Source: Bos javanicus
Taxonomy: Eukaryota > Chordata > Mammalia > Artiodactyla > Bovidae
DNA length: 64,000 bases
Assembly: GCF_032452875.1 (NCBI RefSeq)
Contig: NC_083878.1
Location: forward strand, 58,013,378 to 58,077,377
Direction: 5' to 3'
The notes under the pieces were generated by a model, which saw nothing but the letters and a program-made list of their open reading frames with translations, did not search any database and was not told the DNA's origin. This document shows positions 42,423 to 54,791 of the stretch, in pieces; the first letter of the stretch is position 1; each line of letters starts with the position of its first letter. A program made the position numbers and the translations under genes.

Positions 42423-45400
42423 AATGTGTAGTAAATGAGCTAAAGTAAATCTGACTATACAAAAACTTTCTTCTTATTTGTGCAACAAACTTATATATTT
42501 GAGGAGGGGGACTTTTTAGCCTAGTATGAATTTGGAAATACAGTTTTTTTCTGTACTTCTAGCAATGTAATATTTGTATTTAATTGGGAAACCAGACAAA
42601 CATATTTAAAAAGTGAAACAGCTGCAGATAGAGAAAATGGAAGTAGAAAGAAGAGAAAGGAACAAGAGGTTGAATTATGGAGCAAGAAGAGACTCCATGG
42701 AATTCCCTTTGTTAAGTTCCAAAAAAATTTATAACTAATAAAACTGAAGACTATGTGTCAGCAATAATTAAAATAAAGCCACAGACACTTAACAAGAGTT
42801 CCCCAGTTTCTTAAACCGTGTTTATCTGTGTTCTTTTCTACCTCTGTTCATTTTTGCAAACTGCTGATAGATATGACAGTCTTTGTAAAATTAGAATAGC
42901 CACAGGAGAATTGATATATTCAGCACCAGTCTGAGATGCCTTACATGCACCAGTGATGCTCAATGTAATTTTGTGATTAAATCCAGATGCTTCTTTCCAC
43001 TTGTAAAATCATATTAAAGAAAGTATAATGTAAAACATCAATCATGTCACTTTACTTGATACATCATAAGGGGTTCTTCTAAATAATCAAAGCTGCTAAA
43101 TAATCTAAAAACATAAATGTCATTAAGAGAGAGTAAGTGAAATTCTCCCATGGGTTAACAGTTCAATTAAAATGGATATGCTTCATCAACACCTGTAATT
43201 TCTAAGACAGGTAGATTAGGTAACACCATTCATGAGGTAATGGGGAAAAAATAGTCAAGGTGGTAGTATCAGCATAAAGAATTTAAAGACAGATTCTAAA
43301 ATTTTTAATATTCAAGCTAACTTATAGCAAATCTACTTTATTAACAGACTTTAGGGTATAATTCCTGTGATGTGAAAGATTTTTATTTAATTCCTATCAT
43401 GTAGTGATCATTGAAAGAAGGCCATATATACAAAATACCTTTCTTTGTTCCAATTTAATTGAAAAGTGAATATATAAATTAAAATACAAAGTTCAAACAT
43501 TGTTATAGACACATGAACAAAATTATAATTAGGCACAAAAGCTGGATAAATTAACCTATGTTTGATAGAATCAGATACTCTAAAAGAGTTTTCTGGGTTG
43601 TAAAAGGAGCATGGAGTTTTGTCAATTCTATTCACTTGAGTTAAAGCCTATAATTAGTAAATGTTACTATTTTCAGGTACCTTGCAGGAGAAAAGGATAA
43701 TGTTACCAGTTATTTGGGGGTATACACACTTTTGTACATGTTAGAGAAATGAGTTATTTTAAATAAGTGTTTTGAGATGTTCATATGAGAATATTGAAAT
43801 AAGTAGCAGGAAAAGACATTGGGCCTGGTTTTGGAAGTTCAGAAAACAGTGCCCACGATGTCAGAGTTGTGAATGAGCAATGACTTGCACTCCCATGTGG
43901 GAACAGTCAGTTTGGTAGGCACTATGGGTGAGTCTTGAGCTAGTGACTTTAACAGTTTGGATTTATTCTGTTCCAATTGGAAATGGTAACTTTTAAGAAG
44001 AAGAATGGTAGAGTTGACTTCATTCTCAATAGTTGTTAAGGATGGAATGGAGGAGAGGAAATTGGCGGTAGGGAGTTAAAGCTGGTGAGACCTACATTCA
44101 TTCTCAGAAACAGAATCTGGATTTTAGGAATATGTTTGCAATACAGTTGATAAAGGCTGGAAAATTAATGATTGTAAAGTGAAGAAGATCAGAGGGGAAA
44201 AAAAAGGTGAAAAATTTGAAAAATAATTTTGTTTTTATAGTCTTGATTTCAGTGTTAAAGCTGGAAAGCATCACTCAAAATTTAGTATTGCCAGTACACT
44301 TAAAAGGTGCAAGCTGGGGATTTTTCAAGATCCAGGAGGTACACCATTTGCGGATTTTTTTAATGCTTTAGTTACTTGTAAAATATGTAAGTGTAAATAT
44401 CTCATAAACAACTGAAAGAGTGCAAAGAAATGATGAAGAAAAATTCCAAAGTCATTACAATTTAGATGCCAACAGAAGCTATAGGAATAGTTGCAATCAA
44501 TCAGATAGAAGTTACAGATCAGAAATAGGAGGACTTTTCTAGTTTTAATAACTTAGGAATGTGTATTTTTAGATAGTTTAAAATTTGTTGAAGATATGAA
44601 TTCTCATGACCAATATGAATCTAACAGCAAGTACTTTTATTCCTAGATTATAATGTGGAAAAGTGGTTTTCTGTGTTAAAATATGTAGATAATATTCCAC
44701 ATTGAGTTTACCAGAAGTGTTTTCCCTCAAGACACTAATTCTTCAGAGGTCAGGAAAAGACAGAAGCAAAACTGTTTGCTATTTGTTCTACTAGGGGCCA
44801 GCATTTATCCAGAAGTTGGTAATAGAGTTGTCATTGCTTGCCATTATCAGAAAAGTAAAAAACAAAAGTAATTCTGAATAAAAAATAAAGGCCCAACTCA
44901 AAACTGATGGGAAAGAGGATAATTTTTAGAAAAAACTTAAAAGGTTAACTCTCCAAATAGTGGTAACTCTGCTTTGACTCTCACCTGGTTTCAGAAGAGA
45001 AGAATAAATAGCAAAGGAGAAATCTAAATGTATGTCATGTCATCTCAAAGAGATGTGTAAAAGAGAAAAACATTGATAGCATAAAAAATGACATTTCAAC
45101 TCTTTGCTTCTCTTGAGAGTCTAACTGTATCTGTTTTTTTATACCATTCTATTTCCCATCCCTCCCCCACAACTCCCCAGTTATGTGTGCTTCTAAATAA
45201 ACAGTGTTTGTTTTTTGACATGCAAACTTTGATTCAGATCCTGATTACTTTCCATAATCTTTTCAGGCCGCAACATATAATGACCCTTTGGCTTGAATTT
45301 AGCCATGTACCATTGATCATTCACTTGTTTTCTCTTAGAGTTTAATTTAATCATTCTGGTTCAGTTCAAAAAGATAAATAGTTTTCCACATGGTTTTGGT

Positions 45401-46298
45401 TAATAAATCTATTCAATTATGCCCTTATGATTATTCCCTCTATAAGTTCTGCTTGTTTTAATCCTCTTTCTCTAGTATCATTCTAGAAAAATGCCATTAA
45501 GCTCAACTTCTCCCAGCATCAGTCCTTCCACCATCAGCAGCACAGAGACACATGTAGCCATCACTCCCTCTCATGAGCTGCTACCATTGCATCCCTCTCT
45601 ACAGCCCAGGACTCCTCTGGGACACTGACCAACTTGCTTAAGATACATTCTTCCTGCTTGAGACCTAACACAGCCTTAACTCTCAAAAACACCCAGATAT
45701 AAACAATCTAAAATTGTGGTTACATTACAGGAATGTAAATAATGTATGTTCAGTTACATGACTTCCATATTTTATATCTAGACTCCTAATACCACAAGAT
45801 ATGTTATCATCAAGTCTCTCAAATATGTGAATGGGAGAAAGAGAACCCCCTAAGATAAGGAAATAATTATCTGAGACAGAGAGAAAAAGCAATGAAAAAG
45901 ACATAAAGCAATGAAAATTTCTGAGGCTTCATAGCAGTTGTTCAGGGTTTGGGGGCTTATAGTACAAGGAGCAGGTGGGCACTCATTCATGTATGTACTT
46001 TGGTTGGAGAATCTGAGCACCATTTCAAAGCCATTTTTGTATGGTTGATTTCAAACGTGAAAGAGAAACTGATATTGGTATTCCTGATCTCAGCATACTC
46101 ACCACTAAATCTGCTGATCAGATAAATATGTTTTCATTCCCTGTTTTAAATCACGTTTTCCATGGGTCTAGTTTCCTTCCCAGTTCCCTTGAACTTGAAA
46201 TAACTTTGATTTGTAGTTGATTTGTTAATCAACTATGCTGAAACACAGATCTTTACAAGTATTTAAGTATTAAAATTGTTTAATATTTGAATTTACTT
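42423..46298. other. Repeat-poor intergenic stretch, no gene recognised
   Basis: Almost 3.9 kb without BovB, Bov-tA, BOV-A2 or recent L1, the longest such run here. No frame exceeds about 85 codons: 45088-45345 (MTFQLFASLESL...) and 43408-43635 are candidates only by length and have no recognisable domain, and 45088-45345 spans AT-rich text. 45480-45700 is the most GC-rich part. I see nothing I can call a gene, RNA or named repeat. Confidence 0.55.
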
Positions 46299-46309
46299 AC
46301 CATATTGCC

Positions 46310-46579
46310 AGAGATGGCAATGGCACCCCAATCCAGTACTCTTGCCTGGAAAATCCCATGGATGGAGGAGCCTGGTAGGCTGCAGTCCATGGGGTCGCTA
46401 AGAGTTGGACACGACTGAGCGACTTCACTTTCACTTTTCATGTTCATGCATTGGAGAAGGAAATGGCAGCCCACTCCAGTGTTCTTGCCTGGAGAATCCC
46501 AGGGATGGGGGAGCCTGGTGGGCTGCCGTCTATGGGGTCGCACAGAGTTGGACACGACTGAAGTGACTTAGCAGCAGCA
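46310..46579 (+). repeat. BOV-A2 SINE, complete, with TSD
   Basis: Full two-monomer forward copy: first monomer AGAGATGGCAATGGCACCCC to GAGCGACTTCACTTTCACTT, linker TCATGTTCATGCATTGGAG, second monomer to ACTTAGCAGCAGCA. Exact 11-base duplication ACCATATTGCC at 46299-46309 and 46580-46590. It looks young. Confidence 0.95.
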
Positions 46580-46855
46580 ACCATATTGCCTCATAAGTTA
46601 AGTACATAACTCAGCATTTAACTGTTACTTTTAAAAATGAAGAATGACTTTACTTTCCAGGTTAGCTGCCAATGATATATATATTAATAATGCCTACTAA
46701 ACACTCCAACCCACCTATCACTTCATTTTCATGAATTTAATTCTGTCCTCTATTCATCATCAACTTGTTTGCATACATCAGAAGACCTATGGTTCTTTTA
46801 TTTTCAGGTGATTGCTATACATATGATGTTCCAGAGTAATATTTTTATATAAATA

Positions 46856-47250
46856 ATGAAATTAATACTTGTCTTCATCAGCTTGGGCTACTTTAACAAA
46901 ATATACACAGGGTTACTAAACAACAGAACTTTATTCTCCCACAGCCTGGAAGCTGTAAGTCCAAGATCTATATACTGCCAAATTTGGTTCCTAGTGAGAG
47001 CTCTTGTTCTGACTCATAGAGGGCCACGTTCTCACTGAATCTCCACCTGGAAGGGAGGGTGGAAAGAACACTCTGCTCTCTCTTCTGGTAAGGAGATTAA
47101 TCCTACGATGAGAGCCTAATCCTCATCACCTCATCTAATCTTAAATCCTGAAGCTCATCTCCAAATGCTATCACATAAGGTGTTACAACTTCAACATATA
47201 AATAAGAGGAGTAGAGGAAGAGATATTCAATTCATAGCCATGCTTGTACT
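46856..47250. repeat. Ancient mammalian interspersed repeat, family not named
   Basis: The order of blocks GGGCTACTTTAACAAAATA, ACAGAACTTTATTCTCCCAC, GGAAGCTGTAAGTCCAAGAT, TTGGTTCCTAGTGAGAGCTC, CTTCTGGTAAGGAG, TCTCCAAATGCTATCACAT and CAACTTCAACATATAAAT matches a widespread old mammalian repeat that I recall but cannot assign with certainty (possibly an ERVL/MaLR-type LTR). The 60-codon frame at its start is incidental. Confidence 0.5.
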
Positions 47251-47410
47251 CAATTTTACAGCAAGATATATATATTTAGTGTCATTACTACTTTAACAAT
47301 TTCCAGGACTCTCTGCCACACTTGATTATAGCATGGCATGGCCAAGGTGAACAAGTTAGTTTTACTTTTAGTTGTTTCTTACTTATATTCCAGTGATTCT
47401 TTTCAATGCT

Positions 47411-47716
47411 TGTTGTTGTTCAGATGCTCAAGTCATGTCTGAATCTTCACTACTGCATGGATTACAGTAGCGATCCCATGCCTCATGCCCATTCTCGTCC
47501 TCTGCTGTCCCCGTCTCCTCCTGCCTTCCATCTTTCCCAGCATCAGAGCCTTTTCCACTGAGTCAGTTCTTCACATCAGGTGGCCAAAGTATTGGAGCTT
47601 CAGCTTCCACATCAGTCAGTCCTTCCAATGAATATTCAGGACTGATCTCCTTTATGATTGGCTTGTTTGAACTATCTGCAGTCCATGGGACCTTCAAGAG
47701 TCTTTCCAACACCACC
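47411..47716 (-). mobile_element. BovB LINE 3' end, reverse, old copy
   Basis: TTGTTGTTGTTCAGATGCTC at the left marks the older AACAACAA-type 3' tail; then CTCATGCCCATTCTCG and the post-RT text to TTTCCAACACCACC. It abuts the L1 ORF1 relic directly. Confidence 0.88.
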
Positions 47717-47982
47717 ATTTTGTCCACTAGCTCATTTATCCATTCTTTTGCCTCATTTATTCTTCTATTGATTTCTTCTAGTGTATTTTTCATTTCAATT
47801 ATTGTGCTGCACAACAGTGTTTGCTTTTTATATCTGCTAACTTTTTGTTGAATATTTCTTTTGTCTTCTGGTTCAGTGCTTCCATTCTTTTTCTGAGATC
47901 ATGGATCATCTTTGCTATCATGTCTCTGAATTCTTTTTGAGTGCATTGCCTATCATCATTTTGCATAGTTGCTCTTCTGGGG

Positions 47983-48010
47983 TTTTATTTATTTATTTAT
48001 TTATTTATTT
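47983..48010. repeat. (TTTA)n microsatellite
   Basis: About seven TTTA units inside the reverse L1 ORF1 relic, interrupting an otherwise L1-like text. Confidence 0.85.
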
Positions 48011-48051
48011 TGAGCACATTCTTCTTTCTCACTTCATCTAACTTTCTGTAT

Positions 48052-48542
48052 CAGTTCAGTTCAGTCACTCAGTCATGTCCGACTCTTTGCAACCCCATGA
48101 ATCGCAGCACGCCAGGCCTCCCTGTCCATCACCAACTCCCGGAGTTCACTCAAACTCATGTCCATTGAGTCGGTGATGCCATCCTGCCATCGAATCCTCT
48201 GTTGTCCCCTTTTCCTCTTGCCCCCAATCCCTCCCAGCATCAGAGTCTTTTCCAATAAGTCAACTTTTAGCATGAGGTGGCCAAAGTACTGGAGTTTCAG
48301 CTTTAACATCATTCCTTGCAAAGAACACCCAGAGCTGATCTCCTTTAGAATGGACTGGTAGGATCTCCTTGCAGTCCAAGGGACTCTCAAGAGTCTTCTC
48401 CAACACCACACTTCAAAAGCATTAATTCTTCAGCACTCAGCTTTCTTCACAGTCCAACTCTCACAACCATACATGACCACTGGAAAAACCATGCCTTGAC
48501 TAGATGGACCTTTGTTGGCAAAGTAATGTCTCTGATTTTCAA
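48052..48542 (-). mobile_element. BovB LINE 3' end, reverse, in L1, with 13-base TSD
   Basis: A 491-base 5'-truncated copy, from CAGTTCAGTTCAGTCACTC to CAAAGTAATGTCTCTGATT. Exact duplication TAACTTTCTGTAT at 48039-48051 and 48543-48555. The 112-codon minus-strand frame 48073-48411 is the ORF2 C-terminal end. Confidence 0.95.
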
Positions 48543-49470
48543 TAACTTTCTGTATTTGTGGTCTCTATTCTGCTGGCTACAGGGTCATCATTTATTTTGC
48601 TACTGGTGTCTGCCCCTGTTGGATAAAGCTGGTCTAGAGGCTTGAGCAGTTTTCCTGGTAAGAGGGATTTCTGCCTGTCTTTTGGTACGTGGAGATTTTC
48701 TTGTCCCTTTGAGGGTAATAGTTGTGTCAAGGGATGTGCTTTATGTGGTTGTGGATTCAAGAAGACTTTAGGCTGCCTCTCTGTTGATGTATGGGGCTGT
48801 GTTCCTGACCTGTTGATTGTCTTGCATGAGGTGTTCCAGCACTGACACCTACAAGCTGTTGGGTAGGGCCAGATCTTGGTATCAAAATGAGGCTCCAGGA
48901 GAGTTCATAACAATGAGTACTTTCTGATAGTTCTGCCAGTGTCCTTGTCTCCACAGTGAGCCACAGCCACCCCAGGAGACTTTCTGAGATCTGCAGGTAG
49001 GTCTGGCCAGGCACCTATGAGGTTATTGCTTTTTCCCTGGGTCTCTCTGACTGAGATCTGTGTGTGCCCCCCCAAGAATGTAGTCACTGCTTCCCCCAGC
49101 CCTGTGGCATTCATGAAATCAAGCCCCACTGACCTTTAAAACTAAATGCTCTGCTTCTAATTCCAGACCCCCAGGTTTGAAGCCTGACTAGGGCCTCAGT
49201 TCTTTCAATACTGTTGGAGCAACTCTGCAATATAATAAATTTCCACTTTGTGCATCACCCACCTGCCAGGCCTGAGATTTGATCATGCTGCAAATATATA
49301 CCTCCTACCCTTTTATTTTGTCTTCTTCTTTGTCTTTGGTTGCAGAATATATTTGTGTTTTTTGGTGGATTCAGTCTTTTTTTCTTGATGATTGTTCAGC
49401 AGTCAGTTTTGATTTGGTGTTTTCATAAGAGGAGGTAACCTCAAGTCCTTCTCCATCTTGTCTCCACCTC

Positions 49471-50174
49471 TTCCTACTCACATGAAGTCCTTAAACACAT
49501 AGAACTTTTCCTCACTGGAAGCAGAGATGGAGTCCAAGCATGTAAGGATTAGGTGCCCAGCTGTTGGTTCTGAGACACAGGGACTTTACAAAACGACTGA
49601 GGAGAAGCTACTGGGAAGTAACAGTCAACAAGTAAGCATGGACCTCAGTCCTACAATCCCAAGGAAATTGATTCTACCAGACATTTGAGTGAGCTCATAA
49701 GTGGATTCTACCTAGAGACTGGATGAAGTATCCAGCCTGGCTGACACATTGATTTTGGCCTTTTAAAGTCTGGAGTAGAGAAATAAGGAAAGCCATCCCA
49801 GATGGACTTCTGATATACAGAGCATAGGATGCTGTCTGCTGCCTGTGATTCTGCACACTGCTTGACTCTGGCCCAGACTGGACTGGGGAGGTCAATTTCC
49901 TATTTTTTAACATAAATTTGTTATTTCTTAAATTAATTAAAATTGGCCATAAGATACCTTTTTAAATGACGTGTTTTATATGTATAAGCTAATTCACATT
50001 TTTAGTTTAAATTTTTTAATATTTTGATTATACAAAGCAGCAGGGCTGTTGAGTTTACTATAAAATCAGCAGTTTAACATGCAAAACAAATAGAATATGT
50101 AATGCATACACTAAGATCACAGTCAAAAGTGAGTAAAGAATTAATGTATTGCTTCTTTATAGTCATATTACTTT
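49471..50174. other. Intergenic DNA, nothing recognised
   Basis: No gene or named repeat. A minus-strand 72-codon frame (49695-49913) shows no domain. Confidence 0.5.
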
Positions 50175-50187
50175 AAAATTTTCATAA

Positions 50188-51903
50188 CCAGTTCAGTTCA
50201 GTTCAGTCGCTCAGTTGTGTCTGACTGTGACCCCATGGACTGCAGCATGCCAGGCCTCCCTGTCCATCAGTAACTCCAAGAATTTACTCAGGCTCCTTTT
50301 CATTGAGTCAGTGATGCCTTCCAAACATCACATCCTCTGTCAGCCCCTTCTCCTCCCGCCCTCAGTCTTACCCAGCATCAGGGTCTTTTCCAGTCAGTCA
50401 GTTCTTTGCATCAGGTGGCCTAGTACTGGAGTTTCAGCTTCAGCATCAGCCCTTCCAATGAATATTCAGGATTGATTTCCTTTAGGGTGGACTGGTTGGA
50501 TCTCCTTGCTGTCCAAGGGATGTTCAAGAGTATTCTCCAACACCACAGTTCAAAAACATCAGTTCTTTGGTGCTCAGCTTTCTTTATGGTCCAATTCTCC
50601 CATCCATAGATGACTACTGGAAAAACCAAAGCTTTTACTAGATGGACATTTGTTAACAAAATAATGTCTATGCTTTTTAGTATGTTGTCTAGGTTAGTCA
50701 TAACTTTTCTTCCCAGGAGAAAGCATCTTTTAATTTCATGGCTGCAGTCACCATCTGCAGTGATTTTAGAGCCCAGAAAAATAAAGTCAGCCACTGTTTC
50801 CATTGTTTCCCCATCTATTTACCATGAAGTGATGGGACCAGATGCCATGATCTTAGTTTTCTGAATGTTGAGGTATAAGCCAACATTTTCACTCTCCTCT
50901 TTCACTTTCATCAAGAGGCTCTTTAATTCTTCTTCACTTTCTGCCATAAGGGTAGTGTCATCTGCATATCTGAGGTTATTGGCATTTCTCCTGGCAGTCT
51001 TGATTCCAGCTTGTGCTTCATCCAGCCCAGCATTTCTCATGATGTACTCTGCATACAAGTTAAATAAACAGGATGACAATATACAGCCTTGATATACTCC
51101 TTTCCTGATTTGGAACCAGTCTGTTGTTCCATGTCCAGTTCTAACTGTTGCTTCCTAACCGGCATACAGATTTCTCGGGAGGTAGATCAGGTGGTCTGGT
51201 ATTCCCTTCTCTTTAAGAATATTCCACAGTTTGTTATGATCTACATAATCAAAGGCTTTGGCATAGTCAATAAAGCAAAAGTAGATGTTTCTCTTGAACT
51301 GTCTTGCTTTTTTGATGATCCAACAGATGTGACAATTTGATCTCTGGTTCCTCTGCCTTTTCTAAATCCAGCTTGAACATCAGGAAGTTCATGGTTCACA
51401 TACTGCCAAAGCCTGGCTTGGAGAATTTTGAGCATTACTTTACTAGCGTGTGAGATGAGTGCAATTGTGTGGTAGTTTGTGCATTCTTTGGCATTGCCTT
51501 TCTTTGGGATTGGAATGGAAATTGACCTTTTCCAGTCCTGTGGCCACTGCTGAGATTTCCAAATTTTCTGGCATATTGAGCGCAGCACTTTCAAACAGAC
51601 TCTTGGAGGGCACAAACAAAACCTTGGGCACACCAGGACCTAGGAGAAAGGAGCAGTTACCACATAAGAGACTGATCAGACTTCCCTGTGAATGTCCAGG
51701 AGTCTCTGGTGGAGGCATCAGTTGGCGGTGGCCGGCTACAGAGTTGGGGACACTGAGTGTAGCAGTGTGTGCATGGGACCTTTTGAAGGAGCTCACCATT
51801 ATTTTCATTACCTCCACCATAGTTTGGCCTCTGATCAAACAACAGGGAGGGAATGCAGCCCTGCCCATTAACATAAAATTGGATTAAAGATTGACATCAA
51901 AAG
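50188..51903 (-). mobile_element. BovB LINE, reverse, with inverted 5' part and 13-base TSD
   Basis: 50188-51593 is reverse BovB from the 3' end (CAGTTCAGTTCAGTTCAGTC) into the RT N-terminal region. At 51594 it switches to forward BovB 5' region (CAGACTCTTGGAGGGCAC through to TTGGATTAAAGATTGA). The outer flanks AAAATTTTCATAA at 50175-50187 and 51904-51916 are identical, so this is one insertion. A few shared bases (CA) lie at the inversion junction. Minus-strand frames 50420-50803, 50819-51079 and 51241-51633 are RT and post-RT relics; YADD is present in reverse near 50958-50969. Confidence 0.94.
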
Positions 51904-52071
51904 AAAATTTTCATAATAGTTATACTCTAAATTGAGCAAGAGCAAGATTCTTCATTTTAACTACTTTGTTTCTGGCTCAGCACAGTGTCTTACAGATTAC
52001 TCACTCAGATGAGTATTCTTGAATGATAGAATGCATCAATAAGTAGGTAAGTATTATGATTATTAATTGTT

Positions 52072-52231
52072 CTGTAGCCCACCAGGCTCCTCTGTCAATT
52101 TGACTTCCCAAGCAAGAATACTAGAGTGTTGCCATTTCCTTCTCCAGAGAATATTCCTAACCCAGGGATTGAACCCACATCTGCTTGCATTGGCAGGCAG
52201 ATTCTTTACCACTGAATGACCAGAGAAATCC
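52072..52231 (-). repeat. Bov-tA SINE, reverse, 3'-truncated
   Basis: CTGTAGCCCACCAGGCTCC to the tRNA-like head (TTTACCACTGAATGACCAG). Old and diverged. Confidence 0.85.
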
Positions 52232-52339
52232 TCATGCCTTGTCTAATCTTATTCAAGTCATTGCATGATTAAAAAGGGTGAATTATCTTTCATAATTTCT
52301 TCAATAATGTGGTTCTGGGATTATGTTAATCAATGTTTT

Positions 52340-52456
52340 GTTGTTAATTTTTAATTGCTAAGTCATGACCAACTCTTTGCAACCCCACAAGCTACAGCCT
52401 TCCAGCCTTCTCTGTCCATGGGATTTCCCAGGCAAGAACACTGGATTGAGTTACCA
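52340..52456 (-). repeat. BovA-type SINE fragment, reverse
   Basis: TTGTTGTTAATTTTTAATTG, then GCAACCCCACAAGCTACAGC and CAGGCAAGAACACTGGA. The TTGTTGTT start shows an older tail type; the tRNA-like head is absent. Confidence 0.82.
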
Positions 52457-54224
52457 TAGTATGACACTAATCAGAAATCATAAATATACTAAGGACAGTC
52501 CATAAGTTAATATTATTCTTTAGACACTTCTGGCAAGTGAAGTAAAACTCAATGCACAAAAAAAAAATGCAGAGGCAAAAATATGCAAACTATATTTGTC
52601 TCAGGCAAATTTAATGCACTAATATTATGTATTATTATTTATACTTCCAGCATGAGACCTAATTATACACATGGGCACTATGGAAAAATTGCATTGAGAC
52701 ACAAAGTTTGTTTTGAAATTTTGCCACTCAGAGATCTCATGGGGACTCTGAACTGGGTTTTTCATTTTCTACAGAAGCTATTTTAGTCCTACTATTTCAC
52801 TATATTCAATTCCATGTATGATCTATTTCTCCCATCACAGTATAAAGGCAAAAATACAGTTCCTCAATTTGGATTTAAGAAGAGCTATGACGTAGTCCAC
52901 ATTGCTCTGGGCCAGAGCTAATCAAGTTTGGCTCCATCCGTGTTGTGGGTTAGTGAGTACACCTTTCAGGACCTCAGTGAGCAGTAGTTGTCATCCTGAT
53001 AACTGCTTCTTCCTAAAAACCAACACAGTCAGCAGACATATGCAGGATGTTCCCTGTATTTCCAGTTTTGCCCCCAATTCCGTTCTGCTTATTTCTTTTT
53101 ATATAATGTATAAGAAGCAGAAGTTTATCTTAGACCTAACTTGTTACAAACAGTATGGCTTTCTAATGAAAATAACTGATCTTTTTATTGAGGGAAATAA
53201 CCACCCTTTCTTTCAGATATATATTTGTTCCATAGTGTGCAGTATCTTTTCATCAAAATAACCATAAAATTAAGTAACATAACACCATACATCTGAGATA
53301 TTTTGGAAAAAAATTGTTAAAAAGCTCTATGCATGTGAAACAATGTTCCTTAGAAAAATACTAAGGACTTTTCAAAAATATATTTGTTGTGGCACTAATG
53401 TTTAAAACTTCAGTAGTTTTTGTAACGTGTTCTGTTGGTGTTATAACCTAGTACACTGAATCATAATATTTTCTATTAACATGTTCTTAATCATCAAAAG
53501 TTTGAAAGTCAGTAACTAAAAGAAGTGGTTAACATTTCCGTCATTATCATGTTCTGTATTAGATATCAATGCACAGGAGAAATCAATGAAGAATAGTTGT
53601 TACAACATGAAATGTAATAATTATAGATATTTCATTTAAAATTTAATCGAGAAATTAAAATATATTTAGTCAAACATTCATTGGGATTGATAAGTTACTT
53701 TTTAATAGATGAGGAATAATAGTAAGTTATCCTTAAAATATATGTTTCTGAAACAACAAAGATAAAATTAATCTCACTTTTACTTATTCAATAAATTTTC
53801 ATTGTACTACTTTATTTCAGGTACTCATCTAAATTATATGAAAGCGTTAAAGTGCAGATCTCATAGAATGAGCAAGTCTAATATTCATGTAAAGGAATGA
53901 ATGCAATTGTGATATATATATGATAAAAATATACATATATCTTTATGCATGTGAGAGATGCATATTTATCATATACCTGTGATAAAATATACATAGAAAT
54001 ATGCACATACATATATATATATATATGTTAAAATATGCAGTAATGTAGCAGAATGTTTGCTTTACTTTAGGAAGGGACTTTCTTAGAAATAAACATTTGA
54101 GCTATGGTCTACTTAGCAGATACTCTACTTGGAAAAATCTATATTTTATATATATAAATCAAGTATCTGTGGAGCACAAAATATGTGTGTTACCCTGGAG
54201 TTACAATTTTTTAAGAAATATAGT
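52457..54224. other. AT-rich DNA with AT microsatellites
   Basis: About 1.8 kb with no named repeat. TA/CATA dinucleotide-rich patches lie at about 53910-54030 and 54140-54165. The 119-codon plus frame 52902-53261 is the longest; it encodes hydrophobic, cysteine-rich text with no domain and lies in AT-rich non-conserved-looking DNA, so I treat it as chance. Confidence 0.5.
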
Positions 54225-54235
54225 CTCTTCCCTCT

Positions 54236-54499
54236 GCTGCTGCTGCTAAGTCGCTTCAGTCATGTGTGACTCTATGCGACCCCATAGACGGCAGTCCACC
54301 AGGCTCCCCCATCCCTGGGATTCTCCAGGCAAGAACACTGGAGTGGGTTGCCACTTCCTTCTCCAATGCATGAAAGTGAAGAGTGAAAGTGAAATCCCTC
54401 AGTCGTGTCTGACTCTTAGCGACCCCATGGACTTCAGCCCACCAGGCTCCTCCATCCATGGCATTTTCCAGGCAAGCATACTGGAATGGAGTGCCACTG
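54236..54499 (-). repeat. BOV-A2 SINE, reverse, tandem copy 1
   Basis: Complete reverse dimer: GCTGCTGCTGCTAAGTCGC, CCATAGACGGCAGTCCACC, linker GAAAGTGAAGAGTGAAAGTG, ending GGAATGGAGTGCCACTG. It is flanked by CTCTTCCCTCT at 54225-54235 and 54500-54510, the latter shared with copy 2. Confidence 0.95.
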
Positions 54500-54510
54500 C
54501 TCTTCCCTCT

Positions 54511-54780
54511 GCTGCTGCTGCTGCTGCTAAGTCACTTCAGTCGTGTCCAACTCTGTGTGACCCCACAGACGGCAGCCCACCAGGCTCCTCTGTCCCTGGG
54601 ATTCTCCAGGCAAGAATACTGGAGTGGGTTGCCATTTCCTTCTCCAGTGCATGAAAGTGAAGAGTGAAAGTGAAGTCCCTCAGTCGTGTCTGACTCTTAG
54701 CGACCCCATGGACTGCAGCCCACCAGGCTCCTCCGTCCATGGGATTTTCCAGGCAAGTGTACTGGAACGGACTTCCATTG
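54511..54780 (-). repeat. BOV-A2 SINE, reverse, tandem copy 2
   Basis: Complete reverse dimer, similar to copy 1 but with many differences (for example CGTGTCCAACTCTGTG in place of CATGTGTGACTCTATG). The right flank CTCTTCCCTCT at 54781-54791 is the third copy of the same 11-base target duplicate. Confidence 0.95.
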
Positions 54781-54791
54781 CTCTTCCCTCT

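Larger units (their letters stand above)
47717..49470 (-). mobile_element. L1 fragment, reverse: ORF1 and 5'UTR, with BovB inside
   Basis: Reverse ORF1 coiled-coil coding text at 47717-48051 (minus-strand NTLEEINRRINEAKEWINE), then 5'UTR at 48543-49470 ending CTTCTCCATCTTG. As in the fragment at 3590-8125, ORF2 and the 3' end are absent. Its 5'UTR is more diverged than that one. Minus-strand frames in the 5'UTR are not genes. Confidence 0.75.

Noticed and set aside
51459..51887. 142-codon plus-strand frame
   Set aside because: It spans the inversion junction of a BovB insertion, combining antisense RT and 5' region text.
52902..53261. 119-codon plus-strand frame as a small gene
   Set aside because: No domain, no start or splice context and AT-rich surroundings; a frame of this length is expected by chance in 64 kb.
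54262..54654. 130-codon frame with repeated [12 protein letters not shown] motifs, as a possible repeat protein
   Set aside because: The repetition comes from the two monomers of tandem BOV-A2 SINEs.
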